The notes beneath the pieces are model-generated. The model did not search any database. It saw only the letters and a list, made by a program, of their open reading frames with translations, and had not been told where the DNA came from. A stretch of 64,000 bases of DNA from JACMLD01 sp039916305 (GTDB lineage: Bacteria; Bacteroidota; Bacteroidia; Chitinophagales; Chitinophagaceae): contig JBDSLR010000038.1 of assembly GCA_039916305.1 (NCBI GenBank), forward strand, positions 96,152 to 160,151. The letters are read 5' to 3'. Positions 26,577-36,800 of this stretch are shown piece after piece (position 1 is the stretch's first letter; every line of letters starts with the position of its first letter). Position numbers and translations under genes: made by a program.

Positions 26577-27797
26577 TTAATTTTCTTTCTTTATTGCAGT
26601 TTTTAGATTAGGTAACAGTCCCGTTAACAATCCAATAAGCGGCAGAAAAGAACAGATGGTAAACATATATTGTACGCTGGTATAATCGGCCAGGCTGCCT
26701 AGCAATGCAGAGCCAATGCCACCCATACCAAAAGCAAATCCAAAGAAAAGGCCTGAAACGGTCCCAATTTTGCCTGGCAGTAATTCCTGTGCATATACCA
26801 GGATGGCCGAGAAGGCAGATGCCAGTATAAAGCCAATAACAATGCTGAGTATAGTAACAAACAAGAGTGGCACATGTGGCAGCAGCAGGGTAAACGGTGC
26901 TGCACCAAGTATGGAAAACCAAATTACATATTTGCGGCCAAACCGATCGCCCAGCGGACCGCCAATAAAAGTGCCCGCTGCTACCGCAGCCAGGAAAATA
27001 AACAAATGCAACTGTGCCTGCTGGATAGACAGCTGAAATTTATCGATCAGGAAAAAGGTAAAATAGCTTGACATACTGGCGAGGTAGAAATATTTGGAAA
27101 AGATCAGCACCAGCAGGATGATTACAGCCAGGGTTACTTTGCGTTTTGGCAGGTGGTTATCAAGTATATCATTTATATTCTTTTTTGGCTTTATCAGGTG
27201 CATATTGGCGGTATACCATTTGCCAATTGTATACAAAACCACAATGGCCAGCAGGGCCAGTAATGAAAACCACAATATGTTTTGCTGACCGTAGGGTACA
27301 ATAATAAGGGCGGCCAGTAATGGACCGATGGCGCTGCCGGCATTACCGCCAACCTGGAAAATAGATTGCGCCAGGCCACGTTTTCCGCCGGAAGCCATAA
27401 ATGCTACTTTGGATGCTTCCGGGTGAAACACGGAAGACCCGGTACCAATAAGTGCTACCGCTATCAGTACTATATAATAATGGTGGGCCAGTGCCAGCAC
27501 GATAAGGCCAATCAGCGAAATGCCCATGCCCACTGCAAGTGAAAAAGGTTGTGGTTTTTTATCTGTATAAAATCCAACAAAGGGCTGCAGCAACGATGCG
27601 GCCAGCTGAAAGGTTAATGTAATAATTCCTATCTGTGCGAAGTTTAACTGGTAACTGGCTTTTACCATTGGATAAATAGAAGGAATCAGCGATTGTATGG
27701 TATCATTAAGCAAATGCGAAAAACTGATGGCCAGCAAAATAGGATAAACAGTAGCTGACACAGCGGATGGGGAGATGGATTTTATACCAGTTGACAT
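26577..27797 (-). CDS. MFS transporter, fosmidomycin-resistance (Fsr) type
   Basis: This protein of about 406 residues has 12 predicted membrane helices in two halves of six. The Fsr subfamily pattern is clear: SFSHLLNDTIQSLIPSIYP in helix 1, GFYTDKKPQP in the 2-3 loop and GSSVFHPEASKVA near residue 130. It continues with GGKRGLAQSIFQVGGNAGSA and GGPLGDRFGRKYV in the second half. Members export fosmidomycin-like or other compounds by proton antiport. I chose the ATG giving MSTGIKSISPSAV; an upstream ATG at 27824 would add nine residues. The DUF1080 gene follows. Confidence 0.9.
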   Translation of the reverse strand: MSTGIKSISPSAVSATVYPILLAISFSHLLNDTIQSLIPSIYPMVKASYQLNFAQIGIITLTFQLAASLLQPFVGFYTDKKPQPFSLAVGMGISLIGLIVLALAHHYYIVLIAVALIGTGSSVFHPEASKVAFMASGGKRGLAQSIFQVGGNAGSAIGPLLAALIIVPYGQQNILWFSLLALLAIVVLYTIGKWYTANMHLIKPKKNINDILDNHLPKRKVTLAVIILLVLIFSKYFYLASMSSYFTFFLIDKFQLSIQQAQLHLFIFLAAVAAGTFIGGPLGDRFGRKYVIWFSILGAAPFTLLLPHVPLLFVTILSIVIGFILASAFSAILVYAQELLPGKIGTVSGLFFGFAFGMGGIGSALLGSLADYTSVQYMFTICSFLPLIGLLTGLLPNLKTAIKKEN

Positions 27798-28407
27798 GTA
27801 TATACTAATAATTAATTGCTGCAAATGTAAGCCGGAACAAAATAAAATCAGGCGCTTTGTTTTAAAAGCATCCCACTAGTTAGTAGCTGTTTACAGGAGG
27901 GTCGGCAGGTGTTTCAGTGAAACTGACGGATAAATTAGTCTCATTTTTATTTATATAAACAGCAACACTATGGAGTTGAAACATTCATTATAGGTGAATA
28001 TTTCTATTATTAAATAAGTTATTAAAGTGTGCAGCCTGAATAGTTTGAAATGTAAAACATAATATAATACCTTTATAACAATCCGTATATGGCCATATCA
28101 GGTCAATCAGGATATACATTTTCAACTGCCGCTGTTAGGATTTTAATGAATGTATTCCCGGTAAAACGGTTATCGATTAAAACAATAATTATATTTGCGT
28201 ATTTTTTTCTGTAACTGTACATTGTGTTTAACTGTCAACTGCTTTTTGCTGATGCTGTACAAAATAACAAGCCACAAAAAAGTTAGTGCAAATTCGTAAT
28301 TCTTTTTATGCACTGAATTTTGTGCATGTTGTATACGCCGGTAAAATCTTTTAATTCGGTGATGCTCCGCTAAGTAAAATATTAACATCAAAAAATAGTA
28401 TAATAAT
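27798..28407. other. Divergent intergenic region with a 13-bp palindrome
   Basis: This 610-bp stretch separates the MFS gene from the rightward TerB-like gene and must hold both promoters. GTTTCA-G-TGAAAC (27911-27923) is a perfect palindrome 114 bp upstream of the MFS start, a plausible operator. TGCAC (28309-28313) and GTGCA (28322-28326) form a second inverted repeat about 82 bp before the TerB-like gene. A minus-strand hydrophobic frame at 28170-28442 overlaps the start of that gene and is not called. Confidence 0.4.
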
Positions 28408-29091
28408 ATGGAAACAGCTGTAAAAATTCTAACGGGCATCAATGATGAAGAAAAAGGCGCCTACCTGGCTGCTATTGCATCCATTGCTACTGCCGATACA
28501 CAGGCTTCTGCGGTAGAGATTGAACACCTTACCCATCTCTGCGAAGCGGCCGATCTTTCAGCCAGCCAGCAGGCCCTTGTATTACAGGCAGCGGCCAGTA
28601 CCAGTGAGCAAAACCTGGTGAAAAGCCTCGATATACTAAAAGGCAGCGAACTGAAATATTCACTGCTGACTGACTTATTTGCATTTGCAAAATCTGATGG
28701 TAATTATAGCGAAGCCGAGCAACAGAGCGTTCAAAAAATTGCCACCTACCTGGGAATTGATCAAACCCAATATGGTTTACTGGGTGAATTGGCTGAAAAA
28801 GCAAATGCCAGCGGCGCCAGTGCTGAAGAAGCGGGTCGTCCGGATTTTCTTTCTTCGCTTGGCCTGGGTGATAAATTAAAAGCATCAGGTATTAATGGCG
28901 GCGGGTTGCTGAAAGGCCTGGTAAGTATTGCTGCGCCAATTATTATTTCAAAAATGATGAACAGGAATGGCCGGGCCAACAGCGGGGGTGGATTGCTGGG
29001 CGGCAGGGGATTGGGTTCGTTGATTTCAATATTGAGTGGTGGAAAAGGAATGTCCGGGGCAGGCGGTTTGATTTCAAAAATATTTAGGTAA
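28408..29091 (+). CDS. TerB-like protein with glycine-rich tail
   Basis: This 227-residue protein starts with an all-helical TerB-type region (about 1-135). It has two acidic helical pairs: YLAAIASIATADTQASAVEI and LLTDLFAFAKSDGNYSEAEQ, each with the D/E pattern seen in TerB (TerB/TerY tellurite family and DjlA N-domain). After a linker, residues 150-227 are rich in Gly, Leu, Ile and Ser (GGGLLGGRGLGSLISILSGG), ending ISKIFR. There is no signal peptide. The role is unknown; TerB proteins associate with membranes and stress responses. A tiny exported-peptide gene follows 59 bp later. Confidence 0.7.
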   Translation: METAVKILTGINDEEKGAYLAAIASIATADTQASAVEIEHLTHLCEAADLSASQQALVLQAAASTSEQNLVKSLDILKGSELKYSLLTDLFAFAKSDGNYSEAEQQSVQKIATYLGIDQTQYGLLGELAEKANASGASAEEAGRPDFLSSLGLGDKLKASGINGGGLLKGLVSIAAPIIISKMMNRNGRANSGGGLLGGRGLGSLISILSGGKGMSGAGGLISKIFR

Positions 29092-29150
29092 CAACAAGGA
29101 GACATGTTACAATAATAATAACGGTTAATTCAAACTGTAGCAGATTTGCT

Positions 29151-29261
29151 ATGAAGAAAATAGTGCTTGGCTGCTGCTTAATCATTTGCAATGTTCCGGG
29201 CATGGCACAGGTATACGGAGGCAATGGTAATCCCGGGCCTGCGCCGGATGGACATGAATAA
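29151..29261 (+). CDS. Very small exported peptide gene
   Basis: This 36-codon frame (ATG to TAA) encodes a complete signal peptide (MKKIVLGCCLIICNVPGMAQ) followed by a 16-residue Gly/Pro/Asn-rich tail (VYGGNGNPGPAPDGHE). The AMAQ-type cleavage site is the same as in other exported proteins of this window. The tail is very short. Either the gene encodes a small secreted peptide, or it is the 5' remnant of a decayed exported protein whose body would be in the poorly coding 29262-29400 stretch. No homologue is recognised. It lies 59 bp after the TerB-like gene on the same strand. Confidence 0.45.
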   Translation: MKKIVLGCCLIICNVPGMAQVYGGNGNPGPAPDGHE

Positions 29262-29494
29262 TATTTTACCCGGATATGAAACATACCGGCATGTCGAGGG
29301 CATCGGGGCAGGGTTCGTTTAATGCGCAGCAGCTGGGTTTCCTGGCTGGCAATATACCAGCCGTGCGTTTACAGTGATATACGCTTCACGGGCAGGCGGC
29401 AGGCGTTTACAAGTTCGGTTCCCAATCTCTTTCCGTATGGCTGGAATAATATAATACGCTCTGTACAAATCGTAAGACGCAACTAACTGGTCTT

Positions 29495-30964
29495 TTATGA
29501 ATGCCCGGTATCCAGCAAATGCTGAAATGTTTCCAGCGAAGCTTTGTCTTCTGCCAGTACATACAAAGTATCCGCTGCCAGTAGTTGGGTTGACCCATTT
29601 GGCGCTATGTAGTTGTCGCCTCTTTTTACTGCGAGTATATTTATGGTAGGCGGAACGGCCAGGTCTACAATGTTTTTTCCTGTGGCGTCCGCATTTGCAG
29701 TAAGCAGAATTTCTTTCATTTCAGATTTACTGTTATCGGATAATTCAAAATCAAATCCTGTTCTTCTTTTTATAGCTGGCGGCAGGGTAACATGCAATAG
29801 TTTGGCAACATAAGAAAGTGTGGTGCCCTGCAGCAAAACGGAAGTAACGGATATGAAAAATACCAGGTTAAAAATAAGGTCTGCTTTTGGTATATCGGCC
29901 AGCAGGGGATAGGTAGCAAATACAATCGGTACACTTCCCCGCAGGCCCACCCATGAAATAAAAAATTTGCTTCTTGCATTGGTTTTAAAGAAAGATAGTG
30001 CAATAAAAACACCCACCGGTCTTGCCACAAATATGAGAAAGGCGGAAATCAAAAGACCCATCCCCACCAATGGGAGCACATGCGAGGGAAATACCAGCAG
30101 ACCAAGTGTAAGAAAAAGAATGATCTGCATGAGCCAGGCCTGTCCATCATAAAATTTAATCAGGCTTCTTTTATGCACCATATTGCTGTTGCCCATGATC
30201 AATGCGCAGATATAAATGGCCAGGAAACCGTTTCCGCCAATACTATGTGTAACCGAATATGTAAATATGGCAAGACCCAATGTGAGCACGGGATACAAGC
30301 CTTCTGTTTCCAGCTTGATATTATTAATCAACCACACACTTCCTTTTCCCATCAGGTAACCAATGGCACCGCCAATAATAAATTCTTTCAGAAAAGATAT
30401 AATTAGTTCAGATGCATGCAGGTTGCCGGAGGCAATAAGGCCCGTTAAAGTAATGGTAAGAAAATAAGCCATCGGATCATTACTGCCACTCTCCAGTTCC
30501 AGCACCGGGCGAAGCGAACCTTTAAGTGCAATACCCTTGTTCCGCAAAATAGAAAATACGGCTGCAGCATCAGTTGCCGATACAACGGCACCAAGCAGCA
30601 GACCTTCCAGCAGCGTGAAACCAAAAACATAATGAACAAACATGCCTACAGAAAATGCCGTGAAAAATACACCGAGCGTGGATAATGAAATGCCTTTCCA
30701 GAGTACTGGTTTAATACTCTGCCAGTTGGTGTCAAGACCGCCTGAAAAAAGTATGAAATTAAGCGCTGTAACGCCTATGAGCTGGGCAATAGCCGCATTG
30801 TCGAAATGAATACCACCAACACCTTCGGAACCTGCCAGTACGCCTACTATAAGAAAAAATATTAATGTTGGTACGCCCAGCTTGTTGGTGGTTTTGCCGG
30901 CTATTACGCTAATTAATAATAATAAAGACCCAATCAATAAAATATTTCCGGCATCTATAAACAT
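29495..30964 (-). CDS. K+/H+ antiporter (CvrA/NhaP2 type) with TrkA-C domain
   Basis: This protein of about 489 residues has a CPA1-type membrane domain of some 12-13 helices (LLLLISVIAGKTTNKLGVP, LNFILFSGGLDTNW, GAVVSATDAAAVFSIL, ELESGSNDPMAYFLT, SWVGLRGSVPIVFATYPLL). The TDAAA and SGSNDP motifs are where the cation/proton-binding acidic residues lie in this family. A cytoplasmic TrkA-C domain (about 400-489, IVDLAVPPTINILAVKRGD) should bind a regulatory nucleotide. Role: potassium/proton exchange for pH and K+ balance. An alternative start at 30985 adds seven residues. Confidence 0.92.
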   Translation of the reverse strand: MFIDAGNILLIGSLLLLISVIAGKTTNKLGVPTLIFFLIVGVLAGSEGVGGIHFDNAAIAQLIGVTALNFILFSGGLDTNWQSIKPVLWKGISLSTLGVFFTAFSVGMFVHYVFGFTLLEGLLLGAVVSATDAAAVFSILRNKGIALKGSLRPVLELESGSNDPMAYFLTITLTGLIASGNLHASELIISFLKEFIIGGAIGYLMGKGSVWLINNIKLETEGLYPVLTLGLAIFTYSVTHSIGGNGFLAIYICALIMGNSNMVHKRSLIKFYDGQAWLMQIILFLTLGLLVFPSHVLPLVGMGLLISAFLIFVARPVGVFIALSFFKTNARSKFFISWVGLRGSVPIVFATYPLLADIPKADLIFNLVFFISVTSVLLQGTTLSYVAKLLHVTLPPAIKRRTGFDFELSDNSKSEMKEILLTANADATGKNIVDLAVPPTINILAVKRGDNYIAPNGSTQLLAADTLYVLAEDKASLETFQHLLDTGHS

Positions 30965-31205
30965 GGTGAATGGCTTTACCTGCACTAATATGGTTAAAAA
31001 ATTACGGGTATTTATTTTTTAGCGGCTTGCGCTTGCTGATCCCGGAAAGGAAAGCAGATAATTAATCGTTCATTCGCAGTGATCTGCAAATAGATTTTCC
31101 TGCAATGGAATATGGGCAAGCCGTCTGCAGATAATCAACAATCCGTAAAAACCTGGCGATATGCCTATGTAGAATACTAAAAAATTTCAATACGGTAAGG
31201 GGGAG

Positions 31206-31568
31206 TTACCAGAAATTATGTGAAGGATAATTATGGGAAAGATGAGTGTCACCAAAATTTACAGCTGGTAACAGAATAAGTTTGTGCCGGAATATAGCTG
31301 TGAGTATTGCCTGCTGAGCTGCGTACCCGGGGCAAGCAGTAGTCTTTTGTGTACGCTGAATATTATCAGGCAACCCTGAGATATCCATCCCTGTATTTCC
31401 AATAGATAAATGATGTGAAAAATCATGAACAGTACTTACGCGTACAACAGATGGAGATTGCCTGGCCGTATTATTGGTGCTGGTACTAAATAGAAAAAAG
31501 TGGGGTGTATGTGCAAATACCTGTAATAGAAAAAACAATAAAAATATAGTGACACTGTTTCTCTTCAT
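31206..31568 (-). CDS. Putative exported small protein of unknown function
   Basis: This 120-codon frame starts with a signal peptide-like segment (MKRNSVTIFLLFFLLQVFAH). The rest is polar and His/Ser/Thr-rich with one Cys, ending THLSHNYPSHNFW. I do not recognise it. The His-rich ends (HTPHFF, HDFSHH, HLSHNYPSH) could bind a metal. It lies 70 bp after another orphan frame on the same strand, between the antiporter and the flavin-fold protein. Coding potential is moderate. Confidence 0.5.
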   Translation of the reverse strand: MKRNSVTIFLLFFLLQVFAHTPHFFLFSTSTNNTARQSPSVVRVSTVHDFSHHLSIGNTGMDISGLPDNIQRTQKTTACPGYAAQQAILTAIFRHKLILLPAVNFGDTHLSHNYPSHNFW

Positions 31569-31638
31569 TCCGGTAAAGATAATGGTTTAACCGGTGCATA
31601 AATGATGCGTGGGCAGGCAGGCGCTGGTAAAGTAATAT

Positions 31639-31932
31639 TTACAAAGGGTCATTAGGGCGCGATTTTATATAGCCTGTATTAAACGCATCAAGGGGTGGCA
31701 GCAGGCAGGGTGTATTGCTGCTAAGTAATGGCGGTAACTTATCAGCAGGATTCAGCTGAACCACCTTAACACCGTTTTGTTTAATTACCGTAAAACTGTT
31801 TTTCTTTTCCGGTTCCTGTTTGTTTTTGAATTCGTCTTTTAGCACCATCATGGAAGCATCTTTTAGTGTATCATATATGCTTAAAAAAATATGCCGTTTT
31901 GCAACTGCCCCATAAATGGCTTTATACCACAA
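31639..31932 (-). CDS. Putative small protein of unknown function
   Basis: This 97-codon frame begins MWYKAIYGAVAKRHIF and has a charged middle (LKDEFKNKQEPEKKNSFT), then VIKQNGVKVVQLNPADKLPPLL and a Pro-rich C terminus. No motif, signal peptide or membrane helix is clear. It precedes the His-rich small exported gene on the same strand (70 bp) and is divergent from the flavin-fold gene. It may start later, at an internal Met near residue 28. Weakly supported. Confidence 0.4.
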   Translation of the reverse strand: MWYKAIYGAVAKRHIFLSIYDTLKDASMMVLKDEFKNKQEPEKKNSFTVIKQNGVKVVQLNPADKLPPLLSSNTPCLLPPLDAFNTGYIKSRPNDPL

Positions 31933-32081
31933 TCGATTGGGTTTTAAGCCGAAAAATGCTAAATATATTTTACAGTGTATTTAAAATAGGGATTTTTTTC
32001 TACAGATTCAGTGTTTATCCCAAGGGTAAGCGGCGAAAATTTTGTGGTATTTTATTTGAAACAGTTTGTTAAAGTTTATTT

Positions 32082-32582
32082 ATGCAATCCCCCGACCTAC
32101 ACCTTTCTTTTCTTCAGTTAAAAATCATAAATATCGGTACAGCGCGTTTTTTTTGCGACAGCGATAATAATCTTCCTTTTCCGGCTTATATTATTAACGC
32201 CGTTAAAACGGACAACAAAGGTTATATCTGGTTTTTCATCAGCAGCAATCCGCTACATGCAACGCTTCAGCCAATAAATTTTGCTTCAAGGCTGGAGTTT
32301 TACCGCAAAGGATATCCATATTCCCTGGCCATAAACGGTACTGCCTCCCTGGTAAATGACAGGGAAACAGTACAAAATTTTATCGCGGAGGTAGTTGACC
32401 AAACAACAACGGACCACGCAGCCGGACTTTCAGGATTACTGTTAGTGAAAGTGAAAATGGAAAAAGCCACTTACCGCGAATTACCGGTGCGTAAAAACGT
32501 TAATTGGTTCCATACCATGTCTGCGCAGCTAAAAGAATTTTTCTATCCTGTACGCCGCCCTCAATGGCAGCCTAGTATATGA
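32082..32582 (+). CDS. Pyridoxamine 5'-phosphate oxidase-like (FMN split-barrel) protein
   Basis: This 166-residue protein resembles the FMN-binding split-barrel family. FFCDSDNNLPFPAYI is followed by a strand ending GYIWFFISSN, RLEFYRKGYPYSLAINGTAS and DRETVQNFIAEVVD, with a late strand LLLVKVKMEKATYRE. There is no signal peptide. Members bind FMN or heme-like ligands and act as oxidases, reductases or stress proteins. The similarity is by fold pattern, not by a hard motif, so the call is moderate. A strong terminator follows at 32631-32690. Confidence 0.65.
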   Translation: MQSPDLHLSFLQLKIINIGTARFFCDSDNNLPFPAYIINAVKTDNKGYIWFFISSNPLHATLQPINFASRLEFYRKGYPYSLAINGTASLVNDRETVQNFIAEVVDQTTTDHAAGLSGLLLVKVKMEKATYRELPVRKNVNWFHTMSAQLKEFFYPVRRPQWQPSI

Positions 32583-32630
32583 CCGCTGTTAATTTGAAAG
32601 AATTATAGTCAGCCGCCTAAAGTAATTGAA

Positions 32631-32690
32631 AGCCGCAGATGAGCAGATAATTACCCTGAGTAACCTGCTTATCTGCGGCTTTATTTTTTT
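32631..32690 (+). terminator. Intrinsic terminator after the split-barrel gene
   Basis: AGCCGCAGATGAGCAG (32631-32646) and CTGCTTATCTGCGGCT (32665-32680) pair over 16 positions with one G-U, with an 18-nt loop. TTATTTTTTT follows at once. It is a textbook rho-independent terminator for the rightward gene ending at 32582, and it also separates it from the convergent kinase gene ending at 32768. Confidence 0.9.
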
Positions 32691-32767
32691 GTGAAAGTTG
32701 CTTACAAAAACGGGTAGTTTATAAAGCCAGCGCAAGCATGGAAGGGTTAGTGACCAGTCCGTTCATT

Positions 32768-33658
32768 TTAAACCGTAGCATGTTTACCGGTTTGTTGCTG
32801 CATGAAACTGAATACGTCTTCCGGCGTGCCGGTGAATGGTCCGTACGATTCAATTTTGAGCGCCGCCATGGCCGACGCAAATTCGCCTGCTTCCTGTGGC
32901 CCTTTGCCCAATATGCATTGAGATAAGTAGCCCGCCATATAGGTATCGCCGCAGCCGGTGGTATCTGCAATGTTTGCAGGCACAAACACCGGAATATGAT
33001 AAAAACTACCATTTGTATAAATAACAGAGCCTTTACTGCCCAGCGTAATCACCACCTGTTTAACGCCCCATTCAGCTAGGAGCAGTGCACCAGACTTTAC
33101 ATCTTTGCATCCGGTGATCACTTCCATTTCTTCATCATTGGCTTTTAAAATATCAATGTACTGCAGGGTTTCTTTTTTTTCGGGCCAGTCAGACAGTACC
33201 ACTTTTTCATTTTCTACTGTGCGCAGAAATCCCTGCACATCTAATGATACCTGCCCCCGTGAGGATAATTCTTTAATGAAGCTGGCAGACATATCATCAG
33301 CCAGTAAAGGTCCGAGGTGAAAAATACGCGCATGGATGTCTTTTATCTGTTCAGGTAAAAACGGGTCTGCTTTCCTGGACACCCTCTGTGTACGATGATC
33401 CCGGTTGCCGGAATAAATGTTTTCAAAATTTACGGAGAAAGTACTTTTATAAGCATTGATTTCAATGCCTAATGCACGCAGGCTGTATACGGTATGCATC
33501 TCACTATTTCCCAGGAGGGTTACCAGGAGGTAATTGAGCTGCATATTCCGGATGGCATTGGAAAAATAGTAAGACGTGCCCCCGGGCATATATTTTACCG
33601 ATTCAGGTGTTACTACTTTATCGAGCGTTATATGGCCTACTCCGCAAATATCATACAT
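32768..33658 (-). CDS. PfkB-family sugar kinase
   Basis: This 296-residue ribokinase-fold protein has GGTSYYFSNAIRNM near residue 26, the N-terminal glycine motif typical of PfkB kinases. The C-terminal signature DTTGCGDTYMAGYLSQ follows, with catalytic base D238. The usual GAGD is GCGD here, a conservative change seen in some members. It phosphorylates a sugar or nucleoside with ATP in the cytoplasm; the substrate is not predictable. It is divergent from the hybrid sensor of the PUL, separated by 158 bp, and could handle a sugar released by that locus, but this is inference. Confidence 0.88.
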   Translation of the reverse strand: MYDICGVGHITLDKVVTPESVKYMPGGTSYYFSNAIRNMQLNYLLVTLLGNSEMHTVYSLRALGIEINAYKSTFSVNFENIYSGNRDHRTQRVSRKADPFLPEQIKDIHARIFHLGPLLADDMSASFIKELSSRGQVSLDVQGFLRTVENEKVVLSDWPEKKETLQYIDILKANDEEMEVITGCKDVKSGALLLAEWGVKQVVITLGSKGSVIYTNGSFYHIPVFVPANIADTTGCGDTYMAGYLSQCILGKGPQEAGEFASAMAALKIESYGPFTGTPEDVFSFMQQQTGKHATV

Positions 33659-33816
33659 GTTGTTTCAATATAAGATCATGGCCCAATAATCAGGCAGTTG
33701 CAAATATACGGCTCGTTTATGAAAGGCAAATCCCGCGCAGATGTGTCTGTTAATTTTAATATCTTGCCTGGCAGTAGAAGGGTGCAGTACCCCGTTTATT
33801 ATATGCTTGTTTATAA

Positions 33817-36800
33817 ATGAAAACACTTTCTGTAAAATATTGGCTTTTGATGGTTTGCTGCATATACTGTATGCCTGCTTCGGCATTTAATAATTTACCC
33901 ATTGGTTATATTGGAATAGAAAACGGTTTATCCAATAATACGGTGCGCTGTATTTACCAGGACAAAAGAGGTTTTATGTGGTTTGGCACTACAGACGGAT
34001 TAAACCGGTACGATGGCTATGATTTTAAGGTATTCAGGAATAAGCTGAAAAATAACAATTCACTTGTTCACAATATTGTTTCTGCTATTGCTGAAGACAA
34101 AAGCAACTACCTGTGGATTGGCACCCGCCAGGGGGTGAGCCGGGTGGATGATGTTGCAGGCACCTTTACTACTATTACCTGGATGCCCGGCGTTCATCAA
34201 AAAGCGGAACCAATCACCGCGGTAGTCAGGGATCTTAAAACAGATAGTAATAATAATGTTTTTATTGGTACAGAAGGCCTTGGTTTACTGCTTTGTAAAA
34301 ACGGTAGTACGAACGCTGTTACTGTTCCCCTGTCGGGTGCGCAAGGGGTGACCAGTCATTACGGTATACATGCTATTGAGATTGATATACACAATAGAGT
34401 TTGGGTACTTGTTCAGAACCATGGCCTTGGATTGTATGATGCGGGTGCGTGCGTAATAAAAATAATAAATGCTACGCTGCCATCAGCTATTTGCCTGGAA
34501 TCGGACGGTGATCATGTATGGGTGGGCGCCGCTGACCGGATATACCAGTATTCAATCAGGGAAAACCGGATGACGGAAACAGGCGTTCAAAGTCAGGATA
34601 CAAAATTACCGGGAACCGCCTTGTCGCTATTGCTTGATAAAACCGGGCAACTATGGGTGGGTACTTTCGGTAGTGGTATCAGTATCTGGAATATGCCTGC
34701 GCAAAAAATAAGCCGCATGCAACCCGGCGATAATAAAAATGCCCTGGCAGGTGGCGCCATTTATGCCATTTATGAAGACCGGGAATCAAGAAAATGGATT
34801 GGTTCCAGGGCAGGTATTAACGTTATTGAGCCGCGTGAAAACAGGTTCCGGGCCATTACCCACGAACCCGGTAATGCCAGTAGTCTCTCGGGCAATGTAG
34901 TTTCGGCATTTTATGAGGCGCCCGACGGAAACTTATGGGTGGGCACCGATGGAGACGGGTTAAATGTGTGGAACAGGAAAAAAAATATATTTACTGTATA
35001 CGCTCATGCTGCAACAGACAATAAATCGATCTCAGGTAATTTTATTACCAGCATCATCGCTGACCATAAAAAAAATACCTGGATAGCTTCCTTTACCAAT
35101 GGAATAGACCGGTTTGACAGCGCAAGGCGGCAGTTTAAACATTATAATTGTATTAACCCGGTTTCTGGTAAAGAAAACAAAGTCATATTTACCATGTACG
35201 AAGATGCGGACAAGCAGGTGTGGGCTGCAGCCTTGCGGCAAACCGGTATTTATGGTGCGCTTTACCGTTATAATACAAGTACAGATAATTTCGAAGCTTT
35301 TGACACAGATTTGTCTGATTTTTTTACCCTTAATGAAGACAGAAGCGGCAATTTATGGGGAGGAAACCTTAACCAGCTGGTAAAAATTGATAAAATTAAC
35401 CGGAAGCACCAGTTTTTTGCAACGGGTCATACGGTAAGGGTCGTACATGAAGATAAGCTGGGTAATTTATGGGTAGGCACAGAAGGTGGCGGCTTGTTAT
35501 TGTTCGACAGGAAGAAGAAAACCATTGCTGAAAGGTATACTACCGACGAAGGATTATGCAATAATGTAATACTCAGTATACTGGAAGACAGCGCGGGAAA
35601 CCTGTGGATGAGCACCTACAATGGCTTGTCAAAATTTAATATTTCAGCAAGGAAATTTTCAAATTATGATCAGGGCGATGGCCTGAGCAGCAAACAATTT
35701 TATTTTAATGCGGCGCTTGCACTGCGTTCCGGGGAAATGGTTTTTGGCAGCATAAAAGGGTTCACACTGTTTAATCCCGGCAGTATCGGCCAGGTAAACC
35801 GTATGCCAGCATTGCAGCTGACAGGTATACAGGTAAACAATGCCGGGATAGAAGATAACAACTCTTTTATTACCAGCCTGAGCCGCTATAAAATTGAATC
35901 GTTACAGGTGCCTTATGATGCAGCGGTATTTTCATTTAACTATACGGCACTGGAATATTCTTCTCCCAATAAAATTACCTATGCTTATTTTATGGAGGGC
36001 TGGGACAGGAAATGGAATTATTCAGAGAACAACAGAACAGCTACCTATACCCATATTAATGAAGGCAGCTATACGCTGCGCATAAAATGCACCAATGCAG
36101 AAGGGCTTTGGAACCCTGATGAAATAGCATTGAAAATAGTGGTGCTGCCACCATGGTACCGTACCTGGTGGGCATATATGATGTATAGCTGCCTTGCATT
36201 TGCATTGGTATATTTTTATTACACCTATAAGATCAGACAAACAAGGCTGCGATACCAGCTTAATATTGCTCACCTCAAAAGCGAAAAAGAACAGGCGGAA
36301 CTGAGCCGTGAAAGGGCCGAACATCAGATGGAACGGACCGAGCACGAAAAAGAAAGACTTATCAGTGAAAAAGAAAAAGAAATGAATGATAAGCGGCTGT
36401 CTTTTTTTACTGATATCTCCCATGAATTCAGAACACCGCTTACGCTTATTATTAATCCCATCAAAGACATTCTCCGTAAAAGCGGGGTTGATAAAAATGA
36501 TGATAAACACGAATTGAATATTGTGCAGCGCAATGCACGCAGGTTGCTGAGCCTGCTTGATCAATTATTGCTTTTCAGAAAAGCAGACAGTGGCGCAGAT
36601 ACCATTAAACCTACGCGGCTCAGTTTTTATAACCTGAGTAAAGATGTGTACCTCTGTTTCATACAACAGGCCAAATCAAAACAGGTTGAATACCTGTTTG
36701 AATGCAACAATGAAAACCTGGCCGTATACGCCGACAGGGAAAAAATGGAAATCATTCTGTATAATCTTATTTCCAATGCTTTAAAATATACCCCGGCAGG

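Noticed and set aside
28170..28442. Minus-strand 90-codon hydrophobic frame
   Set aside because: It overlaps the start of the TerB-like gene antisense and covers AT-rich non-coding sequence; probably spurious.
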